This document shows, piece after piece, positions 23,699-37,421 of a stretch of 64,000 nucleotides of DNA (positions are counted from its first letter, which is position 1; every line of letters starts with the position of its first letter). The notes under the pieces are model-generated. The model saw nothing but the letters and a program-made list of their open reading frames with translations. It searched no databases and was not told the origin of the DNA. A program made the position numbers and the translations under genes. Source of the stretch: Gymnogyps californianus (taxonomy: Eukaryota > Chordata > Aves > Accipitriformes > Cathartidae). Location: positions 60,556,707-60,620,706 of the forward strand of contig NC_059473.1 in the NCBI RefSeq assembly GCF_018139145.2, read 5' to 3'.

Positions 23699-26035
23699 AT
23701 TACTATAGCACATATATTTTCTTCACACTCAGGTAAGACAAAAGCCTGTATCTTAATTTACTCATGTGTTAGTAACACCATGGTTTATCACTAATACCGC
23801 ACACTTTTACGTAGACCAGCGCCGCAGCAAGGGCCGGAGGAAAGCCAGGTGTGGGTGGCCAGGAATGCCCCCCAGCAGGGGCACAGAGCGAGCCCCAGCT
23901 GCAGCTCACGGGGATGTGCAATTCCCCCTGCAGCCGCAGCAGCACCCCGAGCTCAGCACCTGCTCCCCGGCGAGGCGGCCGAATGCAGGAAAACACAAAT
24001 ACGAAATATAAAGTGGCTCTTGCTATTTGTGCAGACAAAAGCTCCTCATTACTGTAACTACTCTGGAGTCCATGGCCCTGCAGACTGGGTTTCGGAAGGG
24101 ACCTTTGCCTCCACATAATATTTTAATGAACCCACCTATTTCACAACTAAAACAAGTCAGAGCTTAAATCTAGAGCTAAATGTACAGTGGGAGAATACTG
24201 TCCTTGGTGTGCTTCAGTCAAGCTATTGAAAAGAATGTAATCTTAATTTTATATGAAGTCAAAGTACTTTTTTGCGGTGTATCTGAATGTTGTTTTTATA
24301 AGCACAAAACTACCTGCCAGTAGGAACAGGTGAATAATCGGTGAAAATGCTGGAAGGACAATAACTAAAAAACATTAGTGTAGGTTTTTGTGCAAGGAAA
24401 AGTTCTCATCAATAATTTCACTGACATGCACTTTAATGTGGGTGGCTCTCTTTTCAGGCAATTATAGCAACACTGGAGGAAATGCAGGGCTGTACCCACA
24501 AAACTGAAGGATCCCATTTACCTCTTACGGCATCTACCAAGAACTTGGGTGGCCCTTAACCTACCCCTATGCTAAACCTACCTTATCGTACTACCGGGGA
24601 GCTCTGGGAAGTGTTGCTCCATCTCTCAGCTTCTCTCATGTCCACTGACTTCATGTACCCATCCCCCAACTGCAAACAGTTCTCTATGTCTAAACCCAGT
24701 TGCTGCTACCAGAGCTCTGGCTTCTCTATTTTAACTGATAACAGATGAGAAATATTTTGAAAAATTGTCACAGTTTTCGTGAAAATTGTGCTACAGAAAT
24801 TTACAGCAAAATATAACATAAACCATAATCTGATGCTAAAAGCTTTTGCAAGTATATGTGACTGTACACATATGTGTATCTCTCAGTGGGAATACAGCCA
24901 TAATTCTTTGGTTAGAAAAAAAAAGGTTCCTGTAAATATGTCAGAAAAAAAAACATCAATACAATACCAACAATAATTGCATTGAGATATACTAATGGTT
25001 AGCTTTCTCACATAACTTCATAGCAGGCTGCTGGGCTAGAGAGGGCTACTGGAAGTCCTTATAAAAGACTTTTCACTTTGCTACCCGCCTCCTTGAAGGG
25101 TCACCTCTTACACCGCCTCAGCACTACCCGAACTTCCCTCCCTTCTCTCTCACCCCAAACACACTCCTTTTTTTCCACCCCTCAAGAATGACATTTTTTT
25201 GTTTGTCTCAAAACTTTTGCTACCACCCCATATGTTTAAAAAAAAAAAAAAAGCCAAAAATGGTAGGCGCAAAGATTGAATTATAAAGAAATACACAGAG
25301 TAAGACAAAATAAACCTCTCTACATATGCAAGTTTTCCCCACATTGACATCTGGGCATGCAAGTAATCGCTTAAACCAGAAGAATGGGCTCCGTGCTGGT
25401 TTTGTTTTTTTTTTAATGAGATTGAACTGCCTGCTGTTTATGTTTTTTTTAAGAAATGGCTAATTTAATTTGCAGCGCTGTGTCTGTTCTTCCTCCACTC
25501 TCCCCTCACTCTTATGTGGAATTTACTGCATAAAGAGTAGAAAAACTAAACTGAAAGAAAGAAACCTCTGTCCCCATATATACAGAGGGTGTATCAATTC
25601 TTAGGGGTTAAAAAAAACCTGGTCTGTGCCACCAGACACCTCTGCGCTGAGGAAAAGACACTGGCTCTCAGTTCTGCCCTGCTGGTATATATCCCCCGAA
25701 ACAAACTCTCAGGGAAAAAAACAGGTTGCCAAATACGCTAAACAGTAGCATTCCCATCCAGAGACTGTCAGGGTGTAATGATGTTATCTGCTAAACCACA
25801 GGCAGGCAGGGTCTGAGGAGGCTGCTCCACTCAAAACGCTAAAGGAAGAATTAGCCACAGCAGCAGGTTAACTCGCCTGCTGTCTTCAGCTGTATTCCTC
25901 CACCACAGTGAACTCACTTAATGAAGGACTTCAAATTTTTTTGGTTGGGTTTTTTTTTGGTTCATTTAATCTTCTGGGGATGTTTCTTGCAATGTTTTCC
26001 TTCTGTGGTTGAGGAACCGCTGTAGGCTGAGCAAC

Positions 26036-26053
26036 AGAGAGAGAGAGAGAGAG
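26036..26053. repeat. (GA)n microsatellite
   Basis: Nine uninterrupted GA dinucleotides, preceded by ACA. This is long enough to be length-variable but short for a highly mutable locus. Confidence 0.85.
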
Positions 26054-27180
26054 ATGTTTTCTCTACAAACAGATCCCTTAAGGATGGCTGGTTGAAAGGT
26101 ACAAACACAAAAATCCACTGCCTGACTTTGTTCATTTCTGCTCACCTGGTTCCTTGGTCTATGGCTTTCAGGTCTGGCATGCTCCATCTGTAGGGAGGTG
26201 AGGGGATGACAATATTTAATTATCATACCAGACCATTCTCAGGACTGATTAATGTTCACAGAAGAGTTCAGAGCTGGGAGACACGAACCCTTCCAGATCA
26301 TGCCAGGCTGATAAGCTGTGGCCTTTATTCTTACACACTAGCAGATTTTGCTGAATTTGCACTCAAGCAGTTGGGAAAGCCTTGCACGTTAGCAGGGCTG
26401 AGCTGAGGGAGGGGTAACTTCTGTCTAAGGGAAGGTAAGCATCTGTGGTGGCATCTTCAGCCACTGCAGCCATTTCCAAACTAATAATCAGTCTATGCAT
26501 TAGATGCAGTGTGCAGTGCTATACATCAACTTTGGTGCTCAGCTTCTCCTGCTACCTAGAAAAACCTGCAAAGTCCCAAACCTTTGCTTAATGGTTTAAA
26601 ATGTATTGAAAATAATGCTTAGCTTTTGGATGCTTTCTAGTGGGCTAGCTCTGTATTCTCAAGGTTTTTTTCATCTTTCATGGATGACAGCTAGAAAGGT
26701 ACATTCTTTTTTCCTCTTCTTCTCCTTTCAAAAAGACATGATCCTAGAGTTCCAATACTGACATTAAATATTTTTCTCTTCAACATATTTTTTATTATGC
26801 ATTTCAAACTAAGCTACAGAGTTTCCAGGTGCATTAAATGTTTCAGAAGCAAACTGTTTGTCTTGCTGGGCCTGGCTGAAATATGCCCTCCTCCTCTTCT
26901 CCCCCCTTGCCTCCAGTAGTGACAGGAAAATTAAATCAGCAGGAGCAGTGCCAGAAGGGAGTTGAGAGAGGTGTTGCTGTAAGAGTCCAAGATATTTGTT
27001 TTTTCAGTTTCAGGTCTCTCTGAATTCCCCCAAACTTTTCCAACAAAAACTTTCTTCCTCTCTTCAGAATCATGTTCACTCTGTAACACAACACAGTTAC
27101 ATGATGGTATTATCCAACAACAGGCTTTAAAAGCCAAGCATCATGGTCACGTAGTTTCTGCAATGGTTTGTAGTTAACAT

Positions 27181-27193
27181 CTCTCTCTCTCTT
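27181..27193. repeat. Short (CT)n microsatellite
   Basis: About six CT dinucleotides continue into TTTCTCC. It is a simple pyrimidine tract within intron 1. Confidence 0.7.
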
Positions 27194-30100
27194 TCTCCTG
27201 CTGGCTCACATTCTGCTACTCTTTATGAATTTCTCCTTCAACTAAAGTATAGACCATTTTTGATTTCTGCTTGGTCCTTGTCCAGCTCTTGACAAGCTGG
27301 CTTTATCCACAGTCTTAGTTGTCCATTTTATTGTTCACTCCCTTGCACAGACACAGTCTCTTTCATGTGTCACCATCAGGCCTTATATTTTTCTTCCATA
27401 CTCTATTTCCATGTGTCAAAAGCAGCAATATTCAAGTAAGAATCAATAGCATCTTCTTCCCAAGAAATCGAATCTGGTGTCTTCTTGTAAGAGTCAGACC
27501 AGCCTTCTAAAACTTTTCATTTCAAGAATTTAAGCACAGGAACTAGTCTGCAATTAGTGCAATTGCTTTAAATCATATACGGATTTTTAATGTTAATTAT
27601 TAACACTAATATTTTCCTTATTTTTATCAATCACTTGAACAATTCATCAGAAGAGGAGAACCACGCATGGTGGTATAATGTGTAGGACAAGAAAACCACT
27701 ACACCCTTCTCTGTATCAACATAAAAGAGGCCAGATTAGCAGTGCACTAGAACACTGCTTCACATTTTCAAAACAAGAATATTCTTAGCATCCGTGCCAA
27801 AACCAACACTTCCTTTCCCTCAGAAATGCAATAAATCTATAAAACTCCAAGAAACAAACCAGTAATCTTCAGACACACTGAATGAATTTACAGGCAAGGA
27901 AATGCACAGCCAGTTTTGAATTATTACCAATGAAATAAATTATAACACATTATATATGTATAATTTAAACATGCCCAATTTCTTGGCAATGAACTGTTTG
28001 GGGTTTTTTTCTCCTTGTAAAGACAGTTAGTATCTAAAAATCATTTCCCACCAGCTTACAACAACTTTAAGTGGTTACGTGAGTCAAACTACTTGACTGT
28101 ATCCCACTGAATCTGTGTTTCATAAGCACGCAATGAAAGTGTCGTTTCTTTGTTGACTCATCCAGGATCTGGGGGGGGAAAAAGTGAAAAAAAAAAAGCC
28201 CACAGAAGATTAGTTTTCAGCCTGGGTGACTTTATATTGCTTGTTATGACATAAATGCTTCAGGTAAGTTGATCTCTGGGGATTATAAGCAAGGAAAGCA
28301 ACTGGGAGAAAAGTCACAAAACGGACCATCCCTCACTATTCACAGTCCCACCACGTTTTTAACTCAGGGTGCTGCTGCGTTGGTGAACTTCACTGGTTTG
28401 GTGCCCGAGCATTAGAAATCTCTGTGCATCCCTTAGACAGTAGAGCTGGGAGATCTACAAGCCACGCTGAGGCTTACCAAGGCCTGCCTCATGGCCAAAC
28501 GCTGGCTAGGACCAAGTATCTTCGGGCACCTTGCTCCCTACAGTATCTGCAAAAACTGACTTGGGGCACAGACGGACGCAACCTAGGGCTACAGCATCGT
28601 ACCTCTTCCATGAACTGCCATGCCTTTTGGCATCCGTGTAACAACACACACTCACTTATACTGGTATCTGGGATACGTCAGCAGAGGCCGCAGTTTGCTG
28701 AGGATGCAGACATGGACACTGGCACACGGCGCTGGCTTCCCAGCTCCTGGTCTGAGAAGGAAGACCACTGGTGCCCCCAACTGCAGTGGGCTGAGCTGGA
28801 GTGCAGAGCCCGGCTCCCATTGCTGTGGTTTGTTTCTTCAACATGCCATCCTCTCCAGCGACAGGCTGCCCTCCCGTGAAGTTTCCTGGGCATTCAGACC
28901 CAATTTAACTCATGACAAGTGCTATTTTACTTAGTTCAGCTGGCTATTGAACAGAAGTTGGGATCTGAATTGCTTTCTGTTGCCTGCCCTTGTTCAGCAG
29001 CCACGCAGGCAGAAGGCAAGGAGAAGAGCCCTGTCTTCTTCAGCAGAAACAAGTCAAGCAAAATTACAATAATTTCAGTGTGCATCAACAAAGTTCTGGG
29101 TTGCAAACCCCAGAAATACAACCAGGGGTGACAAATCCCCAGTCAAGAGTTAATTTTCTGAGCTGAAGCTTCAAGCATTAAAGAAAAATTCTTAAGCCTG
29201 GAAGAGTCCCTGTGCACCTCTAAGTCTTGTCAGCAATGGCTTAAGCTGGAAATGTAAATTATATGATCGCAGTGAAAACATCAAGCTTCATGGTCTATCA
29301 CAGTTATTCCAATTGTGCAAATTACCTATGTAGCTTAAATCAATAAACATTAGAGACTGTCTGTATTTTTCATGAATTATTTCTAGACTATAAACTATGT
29401 GATTTCTTTGCACAGAGCAGTAATAGCCCAGGCTTAAAAGCCCAACCAGCATCTAAGGTCTCTGCACCATTATTGGACTTTTCCTGGGCAACACATTAAA
29501 ACATTCAGATCCAGAAAATACAAACGGGATTAAATAATACTGAAACAAGATGGTCCATCTACATGACTAGGATTTCTTGACAGTTTGGGCAGTTGGTCAG
29601 AGTGAAGACTTCCTGCAGCACTAATTAAAAAAAGCACATTCTCAGGGGTGAGGGATGCAGGCTGATCTTTGGGAACAGAACTGGTTTTGCTCACACAGTT
29701 TGAGATGTTAGGACAGCTGTATCACAGTCTAAGTCTGCTCAACAGAACATCACTCTAATTCATATGAAACCAAAGCAGGAATCAGAGAAGAAAAAGGCAA
29801 CACACCCCTTGCTGTTTACATCTTTTCATATAAAACTTCATTTTTACAAACCTATCATTGACACAGGATTCTGTATTAATACTCCAGTCTGCCAAGTAAC
29901 AAAGTGTTATCACAGTTTCATAGTATTATATAGAAGAGTATTATCCAACATACACTATCAACCTTTTATCAATACAAAAGAGACAGCAAGTCATTATCTT
30001 CACATTTTTTTCTCATTTTACTTGCATGCAAACTGACAGCATACCCTAGACTTCCATACAATCATGGAGCAACGTAGGTCCTCATTTCTCCCTAGCTTTT

Positions 30101-32281
30101 TTCTCACTTACACTGATCATCACAGCTGTTCAAAGCAGTGGGAGAACACAAAGGTAAATAAGACCTTCACTTTTGACAGAGACTTTCTTTCCAAGTGCCC
30201 GAAAACCAGGTCACGTACAGAAGAAATTCATTCCTATGCAGTGACAAAGCCTGCAAGAAACTCAAGTCTTAAATCAAATTTCCTGATAATGAGTCTCCAC
30301 ATGATGGACAGAGGTAACTGCATTGTCTGTGCAGATTGTTAGTCCAAACCACTCTGTGGCCTGCAAACAGGCAAGGTTAAATTGATTCACATATTGTAAT
30401 ATTTAAATCCAGAACAAAACGGGGGAAAAAAACAAACCCAAAAGAGAGGACACCCACCACTTTTACCCACGTGATTCTGGTCAGAGACAGTGAGAAGAGA
30501 AAACTGTCCATCTTCACATCCTGCATCACCTGGATGTTCACAGTGACCTTCCTACCTAGTTCCTACTGAACCATTTCTATCATACAACACTGTAGGAAAT
30601 AGCACACTCTGGAGCCCCACCGTAATTTTACATTTGCCCAAAAATACACTTGACAGTCTAGGGGTTGTAGAGTTCACCTAGGAGGGGATATAAATTGCTC
30701 GATTTTGTTCTTTGCCTTTGATTTTGTTTTGGGGGCATAAAATAAAATAAGGTCTGTCTGCCTACCTTCCCTGCTTACGGTTTGTACTCATGTTTTCCTT
30801 CTCTTCCTTCTTCAGTTTTGCACACACTTTTAACATCAATATCTTTATGTGGCTTGAAACCAGACACGACTGAAGGCTTCTCAGCAGCGTTGGCAAAACT
30901 GAATTCTGTCAACTCAGGGACACAGACAAAACTGAACTGCCTCCTTCCCCGACACACACCTACACCCTGGCTGCTGTCTCAGCGGGGGCACCAGCAGCTG
31001 GCCTCGCTCTCCAGGATCTGCTGGGGGCAAAACAGACTAGAGACATTTTATCGTCACCACCAAACTACCTCCTCTCTTTTTTCCTGCCCAGACCTACTCG
31101 AATGAAAATCCTTTCCTATCTGAAAAACCACAGGATCAGGAAGCCCCCTTATGTCAACTAGAGAAGGCAATGAATGGACACTTCAGAAATGACTTCTCCA
31201 TATGGGACTGAATGGCAGCTGGTTGGGGTATTTCTGTGGATCAGAAATATTTTTCTAGCCACTGTTACAATTTAAATACAATGGGCAGAAATACGTTCTG
31301 GAAGCAGGCTGTTTGCTGAAGTATTATTTTAAAAATCCATGAGTGATTGACCCAAGGCATTAAGTGGACTCTATTTTTTTAATCATCTTCATTATGTTTT
31401 AAAACAATAAACTAAAATGAAAAATAAATCCAAACCCAGCACTGATTCAGAGGTATTTTTCAGCAATGTTACTGTTTCTTCATTTTTTAAATCTCAAAAA
31501 GCATCAGTGTCCAAAATGAATAAAGGACAACTTTAAGTAGGTAAAAACACATAAAGAAAGACACAAATGTCCAAGTCTTTTCTGCTTTTAATAGGCGGGA
31601 CTGTGATACAGCTCAAACACCGATGAGGACTTGGGAGCTCTTTGGTTTCCTCCTGGCTGTGCCTTAGGTGCTGTCCCGCCTCCTCGTGCTCAGTTTTCCC
31701 ATTTAAATCAAGGAATATTATAAAAAGGACTAGAAAGTGTTTTGAAATCTGTAACGGAAAACACCATCTAAGGACAAGGCGATACTACCCAGGAGCAGTA
31801 AGAAAGCCGAGGAAGAGGATCTAGGAATGAAGGACAACTGATCCATGGGGTGGCTGAGATCCAACCGAGTGGGTTCAGTTGTCAGTGGGGCTTAGCACAG
31901 GGGGGTCAGGAGGAAACGAGATCTCCCGTGAGCTTTTCATCTGGGGGAAGTATCGGGGTGGTCATCTGAGAAGACAACCCTACACAAACCCAGCCAGCTC
32001 ACGGGGCTCTGCCGCCATGCCCACGCCGACCTCCTGGGAGCCAGCTCTCGTTCTCCTTGTGCCAGATGAGGAAGCTGATGATTAACACTGCAAACAGGTG
32101 ATTAGTGGCTACCAAACATCAGCGCATGAAGGCACCTCAGCCAACATGCCTGACATGAAAAGTCACATACCCTGGCAGCTAAGTGAGGAGAATTCCTGGT
32201 CATCTTTGAAGCAGCCTCAGAGTAAGAAGAGGTGAGACACCAACCTGGGATCTGTGGAGCACTAGGCCTTTATTTTCACAC

Positions 32282-32318
32282 ACATGTGTTCCTGTGGTTC
32301 ACATGTGGTTCCTGTGGT
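32282..32318. repeat. About 19-bp imperfect tandem duplication
   Basis: ACATGTGTTCCTGTGGTTC is followed directly by ACATGTGGTTCCTGTGG. The two copies differ by one inserted G, and the second is truncated. Confidence 0.75.
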
Positions 32319-33174
32319 GTGGCGGGTCCTCCGTGTCCTTACAAGATCTCTGATCTCGGCCATGCCCCTTAGCGAAGGCTCAGATTGCAACCTCCTCTGC
32401 AGTGAGTTATTGCTGCAGCTGAGGAGCTCAGTCTGGGCCAACCAGCAGCAACTGCTATGGCAGCAGGGGCACAGTTTTGCTCTGGCAGGTCACACAGTAT
32501 ACGGCAGCACCCATGAACACAGAAAGACATTTTATATTTTATAAACGTGTTACATTTAAAAGTGTGTACAATTTTTTTTTTCTGTAAATAGTGATTCATT
32601 CCACATGCTCACACTTGGACCCTCACCAACAGCACAAGTCAGAATCATGGGTTTGGGTGCTGAGACCTACACTTTCAGCAGTTGCTATTACTTTTGATAT
32701 TTGAGCTCAAGACACACAAGGACCAACTTTTTAAAAGAGCTCTTGCAGTTCCCACTACTAGTAGGCAAATTTGTAGCTACCCATTCTGTCTAAAAACATG
32801 GGCTTTTTATGCCTTTGACTAGGTATCTAAAATATCCACTCAATCAGCCCAAAGTCTGAGGCAAACTGCCTACTTAATTAACCCAAATTCTGGAGCTGTC
32901 ACAATTGTAGCCCCATCTGACAACACTGGTAGGATGAGGAAAGAGTCTCCCATGCTCAAGATCCACAAAAACTGAAAAGCTTTGGATGTAAATTTAGCAG
33001 CAACTGAAAACAGAGTTCCCTTTACATTGTACTTATAACTCTTCCATAACTTACAAAAGCATAAAGAAGGGAAAAAAAGGAGTAGGATTCCCAGTGCAGT
33101 ATTACAAGGGTTCAGCCTCAAAGCCCCCAACCAATTTAAACCTCAGGAAAAAATAAGGAGGATGAGGCACTCTG

Positions 33175-33385
33175 CCCAGAACATCCTTTGTGGCTGTGGA
33201 CAAGTCATTCAGGGCTTCACATCAAATGGGACTTGACATTTCAGCTCAATATCTCTGCTTTCCACTCTTTCAAGTGCACCAATAACTGAAATGACCAGCT
33301 AATAGGTGTGTTGTGAGTAGCTCACTGCACCTGTAAATGCTTTGAGATGCCCTCCTGTGAAGTGCAATGATGTCAAAATTCTTCC
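33175..33385 (+). repeat. MIR-like SINE, plus orientation
   Basis: In order, the plus strand has 'gtggacaagtcattcagg' (MIR 'gggcaagtcacttaacc'), a middle part with 'atatctctgctttcc', then 'gtgttgtgagtag' and 'ctgtaaatgctttgagatgcc', which resembles the 'tgtaaagtgctttgagatcc' tail. It is divergent but collinear with the family. Confidence 0.6.
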
Positions 33386-33459
33386 ACTTTTGAAAGGAGG
33401 AGAAGCCGGAGGAGAAAAATCAACTTCAATTTTTTTCCTCATTAAGAATTACTACTGTA

Positions 33460-33667
33460 AGGGCTTGTCTGCACATTCAGATTCATAGCGGACTGAGCCA
33501 GGATGAGAATTTAAGTCTATGGCTGAGTATCTCCACGTCCAACTCCTCAGGAACAGAACTGTTTGCTACAAGAACTGCTTGCTCCAAAACAGCACCCTCA
33601 GTAAGGCTCACAAGTAGCTACTACCGAAGAGCACTACTGGAATAACTTCTCCTCCTAGACAAGTCCT
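33460..33667. mobile_element. Short inverted-repeat element (MITE-like)
   Basis: The stretch begins AGGGCTTGTCT (33460-33470) and ends AGACAAGTCCT (33657-33667). The 3' end reverse-complemented is AGGACTTGTCT, identical at 10 of 11 positions. Total length is 208 bp with no coding capacity. The termini match the 'agggcttgtct...agacaagccct' ends of a non-autonomous DNA transposon family I recall as common in turtles, crocodilians and birds. No clear target duplication remains, which fits great age. The superfamily is uncertain. Confidence 0.65.
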
Positions 33668-36600
33668 GAAATTGCTGCGCTGATAACCAATTAGTTTGTT
33701 TACCAAGACCTAGACCTGCTGAAACAAATATTAGTTTTTCATTTCATTTCAGGATTAAGATAAGGTTGCCGAGTTAAGGCAATTACAATTCCTCTGCACA
33801 GACACAGGTGAAGCTGCTGTTTCCTTGTCAATGAACAGGAAATCCCATAAAGCCAAGAGAGATGAAAAAGAGCAGTCTGAGAAACATACTCACTTCTGAC
33901 CTATGAGAATCATTTCACCGAGTGCCAAGGTCAACAAACAACAGGATCCTACCAGTGACTGCTTTCATCTCATGGGGGGAGCTGGGTGGGAAATGGTTTT
34001 CCTGTGCTGTTGAAGTACATTTTCATGTCCTTGAAAAAACTCTGGGTCTGTAATAGGATGAAACACAAGCCTGACAATTTGTGCTCTGTTTCTGTAAAAT
34101 GTATACGACAAGAGGAACTCCCACCCACCCCAGAGTAAACAGGCCTATGGATTACGTACTTGGTGCTGCAGGTCAGCACAGGGATCTGACCCCAGTCTTC
34201 AGCTGGCTCCACTGAGCACCCTGACCATCGGGGTAAGAGGTTCCCGAGACCTTCCCTTTGCAGCTTGTCCTTCCCCTCCACATACCCTCTGCTGTGCTCC
34301 ACAGACTCTGTGCTGAACTGCCTGACCTCTTCCTAGGAACACTGGTAGGTCTGTTTTTACTGCAAGTTTCATTCTCAACAAGGCATACTATTCAAGAAAC
34401 AACAAAAATCTTTTGCCACCTAACTAGGTCTGCTTTTAAGGGTTATCTTCCCAATATGCCGATCATGCTTCCACTTGAGGACTTGGCTATTTCCCAGTAC
34501 TGTGGTTGGTACTGAACTACCCAAGAACAAATCCAAAAAGAAAAGACTGAAAAAAGTGCACAGCTCTGCTGCCCTTTGATAAGCTGCAGATCAGAAAGCA
34601 GAAGTGATAGCCTTTGCACATGATGGCTGATAACCCCCAAAAGCACTGAACTCCAGCCAATGAACGGGGAGAGAGCACGTTAATCAAGTCCCGCCAGGCG
34701 TGGGAAAATCACAGAAGAGGAAGGAAGATGAACAAGGATGGTATGCACTCCTCCTCTTCCACATATCTATACTGTCTATACTGTCTTCCCAAGCCCCTCT
34801 TGCTATTACTGTTCACATTGGCTAACCATCACAAATAACAAACAAACTTTAGAAAATTTATCTAAATGACTGAAAAGCTGGAACCGAGGAGGAGAAGGAG
34901 CAAAGGATTGCCTGGTGGGTGTCCACAGGCAGCTAAGACCTGCTTTGCTGCCCATCTACCACTCATAGTTATGGGAGATGATTAAAGCCCTGATCCTCCT
35001 GTTCAAAATACTTCAACACCCACTCACCCGCAGCTGATGGCAAACTCTAGTGAGAGAGCATTGCTACTAAAGAAAGTTCCAATGCAGCATGAAAATCCGA
35101 TTCTTCCTCTCTTTATAGGCACTCTAATCCGTCTGGTATGAGTCTACATTTGCCTAGTCGAGAGGGACTTTGAGTTTTATGGTTAGGCCTCAGTCTTGCA
35201 CTTAACCCAATGGGAAAGTGCCACTAGGACCCTGGTCTGTTTAAGTACTTCAGTATATATTTCCCTTTCCAAGAGTAAAATCTTTTATTTAAACTAAATC
35301 TTATAAAAACCGCACGACATTGGCTGGCGTCCATACTGAATATTGTATTATGCATATATTTTATCTCTTCTAACACTCTGTGACTTTCAGGAAAATCTTT
35401 TATTTCAATTTTCTACATCAAACCGTGTTCACCGTATCAGTACACGGGAAGGCCCCACGGTGATTTGCTAGTGGTGCTCTCCCCTGCACACAACCGATTG
35501 CCCCTCTGAGCCCTGCAGGGGCACAGCAGGGATCAAAGGGCAGGATCTGAGCCCTCGCAGGCTGGCATGGCTGGGGAAAAAAAAGGGAGTGAACAGGCAA
35601 GTAACTTCTCACAGCTGCTTTTGTGTGGCTCACTGGGGATCTGAATGCACTATTGATTCCTTAGCACTGAAACAGATTTGTAGTCCCTGCGTGTGCAAGA
35701 CAGCGATCTCCTTCAACTCTAATCTCTAGCAGCTGTCAAAGACTTAAATGGCTTGTAGTTGGCTGGCACGCCAAAATCAACGAAGATTTTAGGACTACTT
35801 GCCTAAGGGACAACCCATCTGAACCAGAACCAATGGAAGTCATTCTCCTGCCCTGATCAGAGCTGGACGGGGCCTCCCAAACTTTGCAATGTATTAAGCG
35901 TTCAGACCATACCAGCGCAGCAGACTAGAGAAAACAAATGACTGCACCCCCAACAATCCATGCCACCCAGAAACCTACCTGCCCCCGTGGTTTCTTGTTG
36001 AGGATATACTCTCCCACCATTTTCAACAGGGCTGAAAGTGCAGTGGGATTGTTCTTCTGTGAAACCTCCCAGAGGCACTACGAGTGTCTCATCACAAGTG
36101 CAGTGCTCTTAAAATGGTGATAACCAGAATTTACTTGGCAATATTGAGGTAGCATCACCATAACTTACATCTTCAGATAACTGTCTCTTATTGCTCCTGA
36201 TTGAAAACCTTGGTTTCAGTTAGGAAAGAATTCAAGGGTGACTTTTTTTCTTTTAGGTAAAACTAGAAATCCAGCCCAACTATTGTCTGTTAGCGTTCTG
36301 CCGAGGGAACCCAGGCACCACAGCTATCATTAGTCAAGATACGGGCCCCCTCCCAGGCAAAATACCCTCACAATAGACTTTTGCACATAAGAGTTTGGAC
36401 ACATTTTTGTACAGGAAGTTTAACAAAAACTTTGAACCGGTCCATCTGTTTCCTTACATCTGTTTCCCGACGCCTACCTTGATATAATTCTAACGTGCTG
36501 GCTGCTGGGTGGAACCTTCAACAGGATGGTGAAATTTATTGGAAACGGTCAAATTTCTCTTTCATGCAATGTTTGGCAGGAGAACAAATCATCCAAGATT

Positions 36601-37083
36601 TTGACTGGGATGGTATGACTGGGAAGTTGTACCACTGGCAACAGAATGGAGCTTTTCTGAAAATGTATGTGTTATTACTAAAACGATTCTTTGAAACACC
36701 CATGAAGAAAAAAAAGGGGAAAAAGGAAGTTTGTTGTGCTGTCTCCTATTTGACAAAACATTCCCACATTAACAGCAATAAGCAAATTAAGAATAAAGTT
36801 CAGCCTTCAGAATTAAAGGCTACAACAGGATTTGCTTATTTTTTTAAATGGATGCAAAGGAAACAGGCGTTGAGGAAAAACATGCATGCAGTGACATTTT
36901 CGCAGGAAATTTCAAACCTCGCTGGAGTTAATTTAGATTCTACATCCTATTATTGTGGGAAGAGACCCGCTCTGGTTTTCAGTAACTAAAACACACCGGG
37001 TTATCCTAACATGCTTCCAAACAGCATTCCCAAGTAGTTCGTACTATCTTCAAAAAGTTGCAAACAGCTAGGGCTGCTTTACT
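33668..37083 (-). other. PHACTR2: Intron 1 sequence, promoter-side
   Basis: This is unique intronic DNA between the inverted-repeat element and the G-rich tract near the promoter. A 164-codon open frame on the plus strand at 36495-36989 is the longest frame in AT-rich DNA here (see findings). No exon or well-preserved repeat is recognised. Confidence 0.6.
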
Positions 37084-37110
37084 GGGGGGTGGGGGGGGTG
37101 GGGGGGTGGT
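37084..37110 (+). promoter_or_regulatory. G-quadruplex-prone G tract
   Basis: G6-T-G8-T-G7-TGG lies on the plus strand, i.e. the template strand for PHACTR2, about 535 bp inside intron 1 from the donor. The runs satisfy the four-times-GGG rule when the G8 run is split. It could form a quadruplex in the template DNA during transcription; the RNA would be C-rich. Confidence 0.7.
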
Positions 37111-37406
37111 GTGTGAAGTTCCACTCACACGCTATTTATTTATTTTCAATGGTCTGCTTACACATAAAATGTCCTGGAGCCAAAAGCAACCAGATGGGCG
37201 GGTTACTAGCCGCTCTGCTGGGCGAGGTGCCAGAGCTCCTTTCCTTCCCCTTTATTTCTTCCCCTTCGTACTTATTTATTTATTAAAGGGGAAAAAAGGA
37301 GCCCCAAGCCCTCGGGGAGGTGGGGGGCACCGCGGAGCCCCTCGCTCCCCGGGGCTGCCGAGCCGGGCAGGGCAGCGCGGGAAGCCGCCGCGCCTCCCCA
37401 GCCGCT

Positions 37407-37421
37407 GCCGCCGCCGCCGCC
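37407..37421. repeat. (GCC)5 trinucleotide repeat
   Basis: Five uninterrupted GCC units are followed by ACC GCC ACC, about 225 bp inside intron 1 from the exon 1 donor and within the CpG island. On the gene's sense strand it reads GGC. Confidence 0.85.

Larger units (their letters stand above)
23699..33174 (-). other. PHACTR2: Intron 1 sequence, no exon seen
   Basis: This is mostly AT-rich unique DNA. It contains a (GA)n stretch (26036-26053), a short (CT)n (27181-27193) and A/T runs (25237-25252, 25405-25415). A 151-codon open frame at 28424-28879 is noted in the findings. No exon, RNA gene or well-preserved repeat is recognised. Confidence 0.6.
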
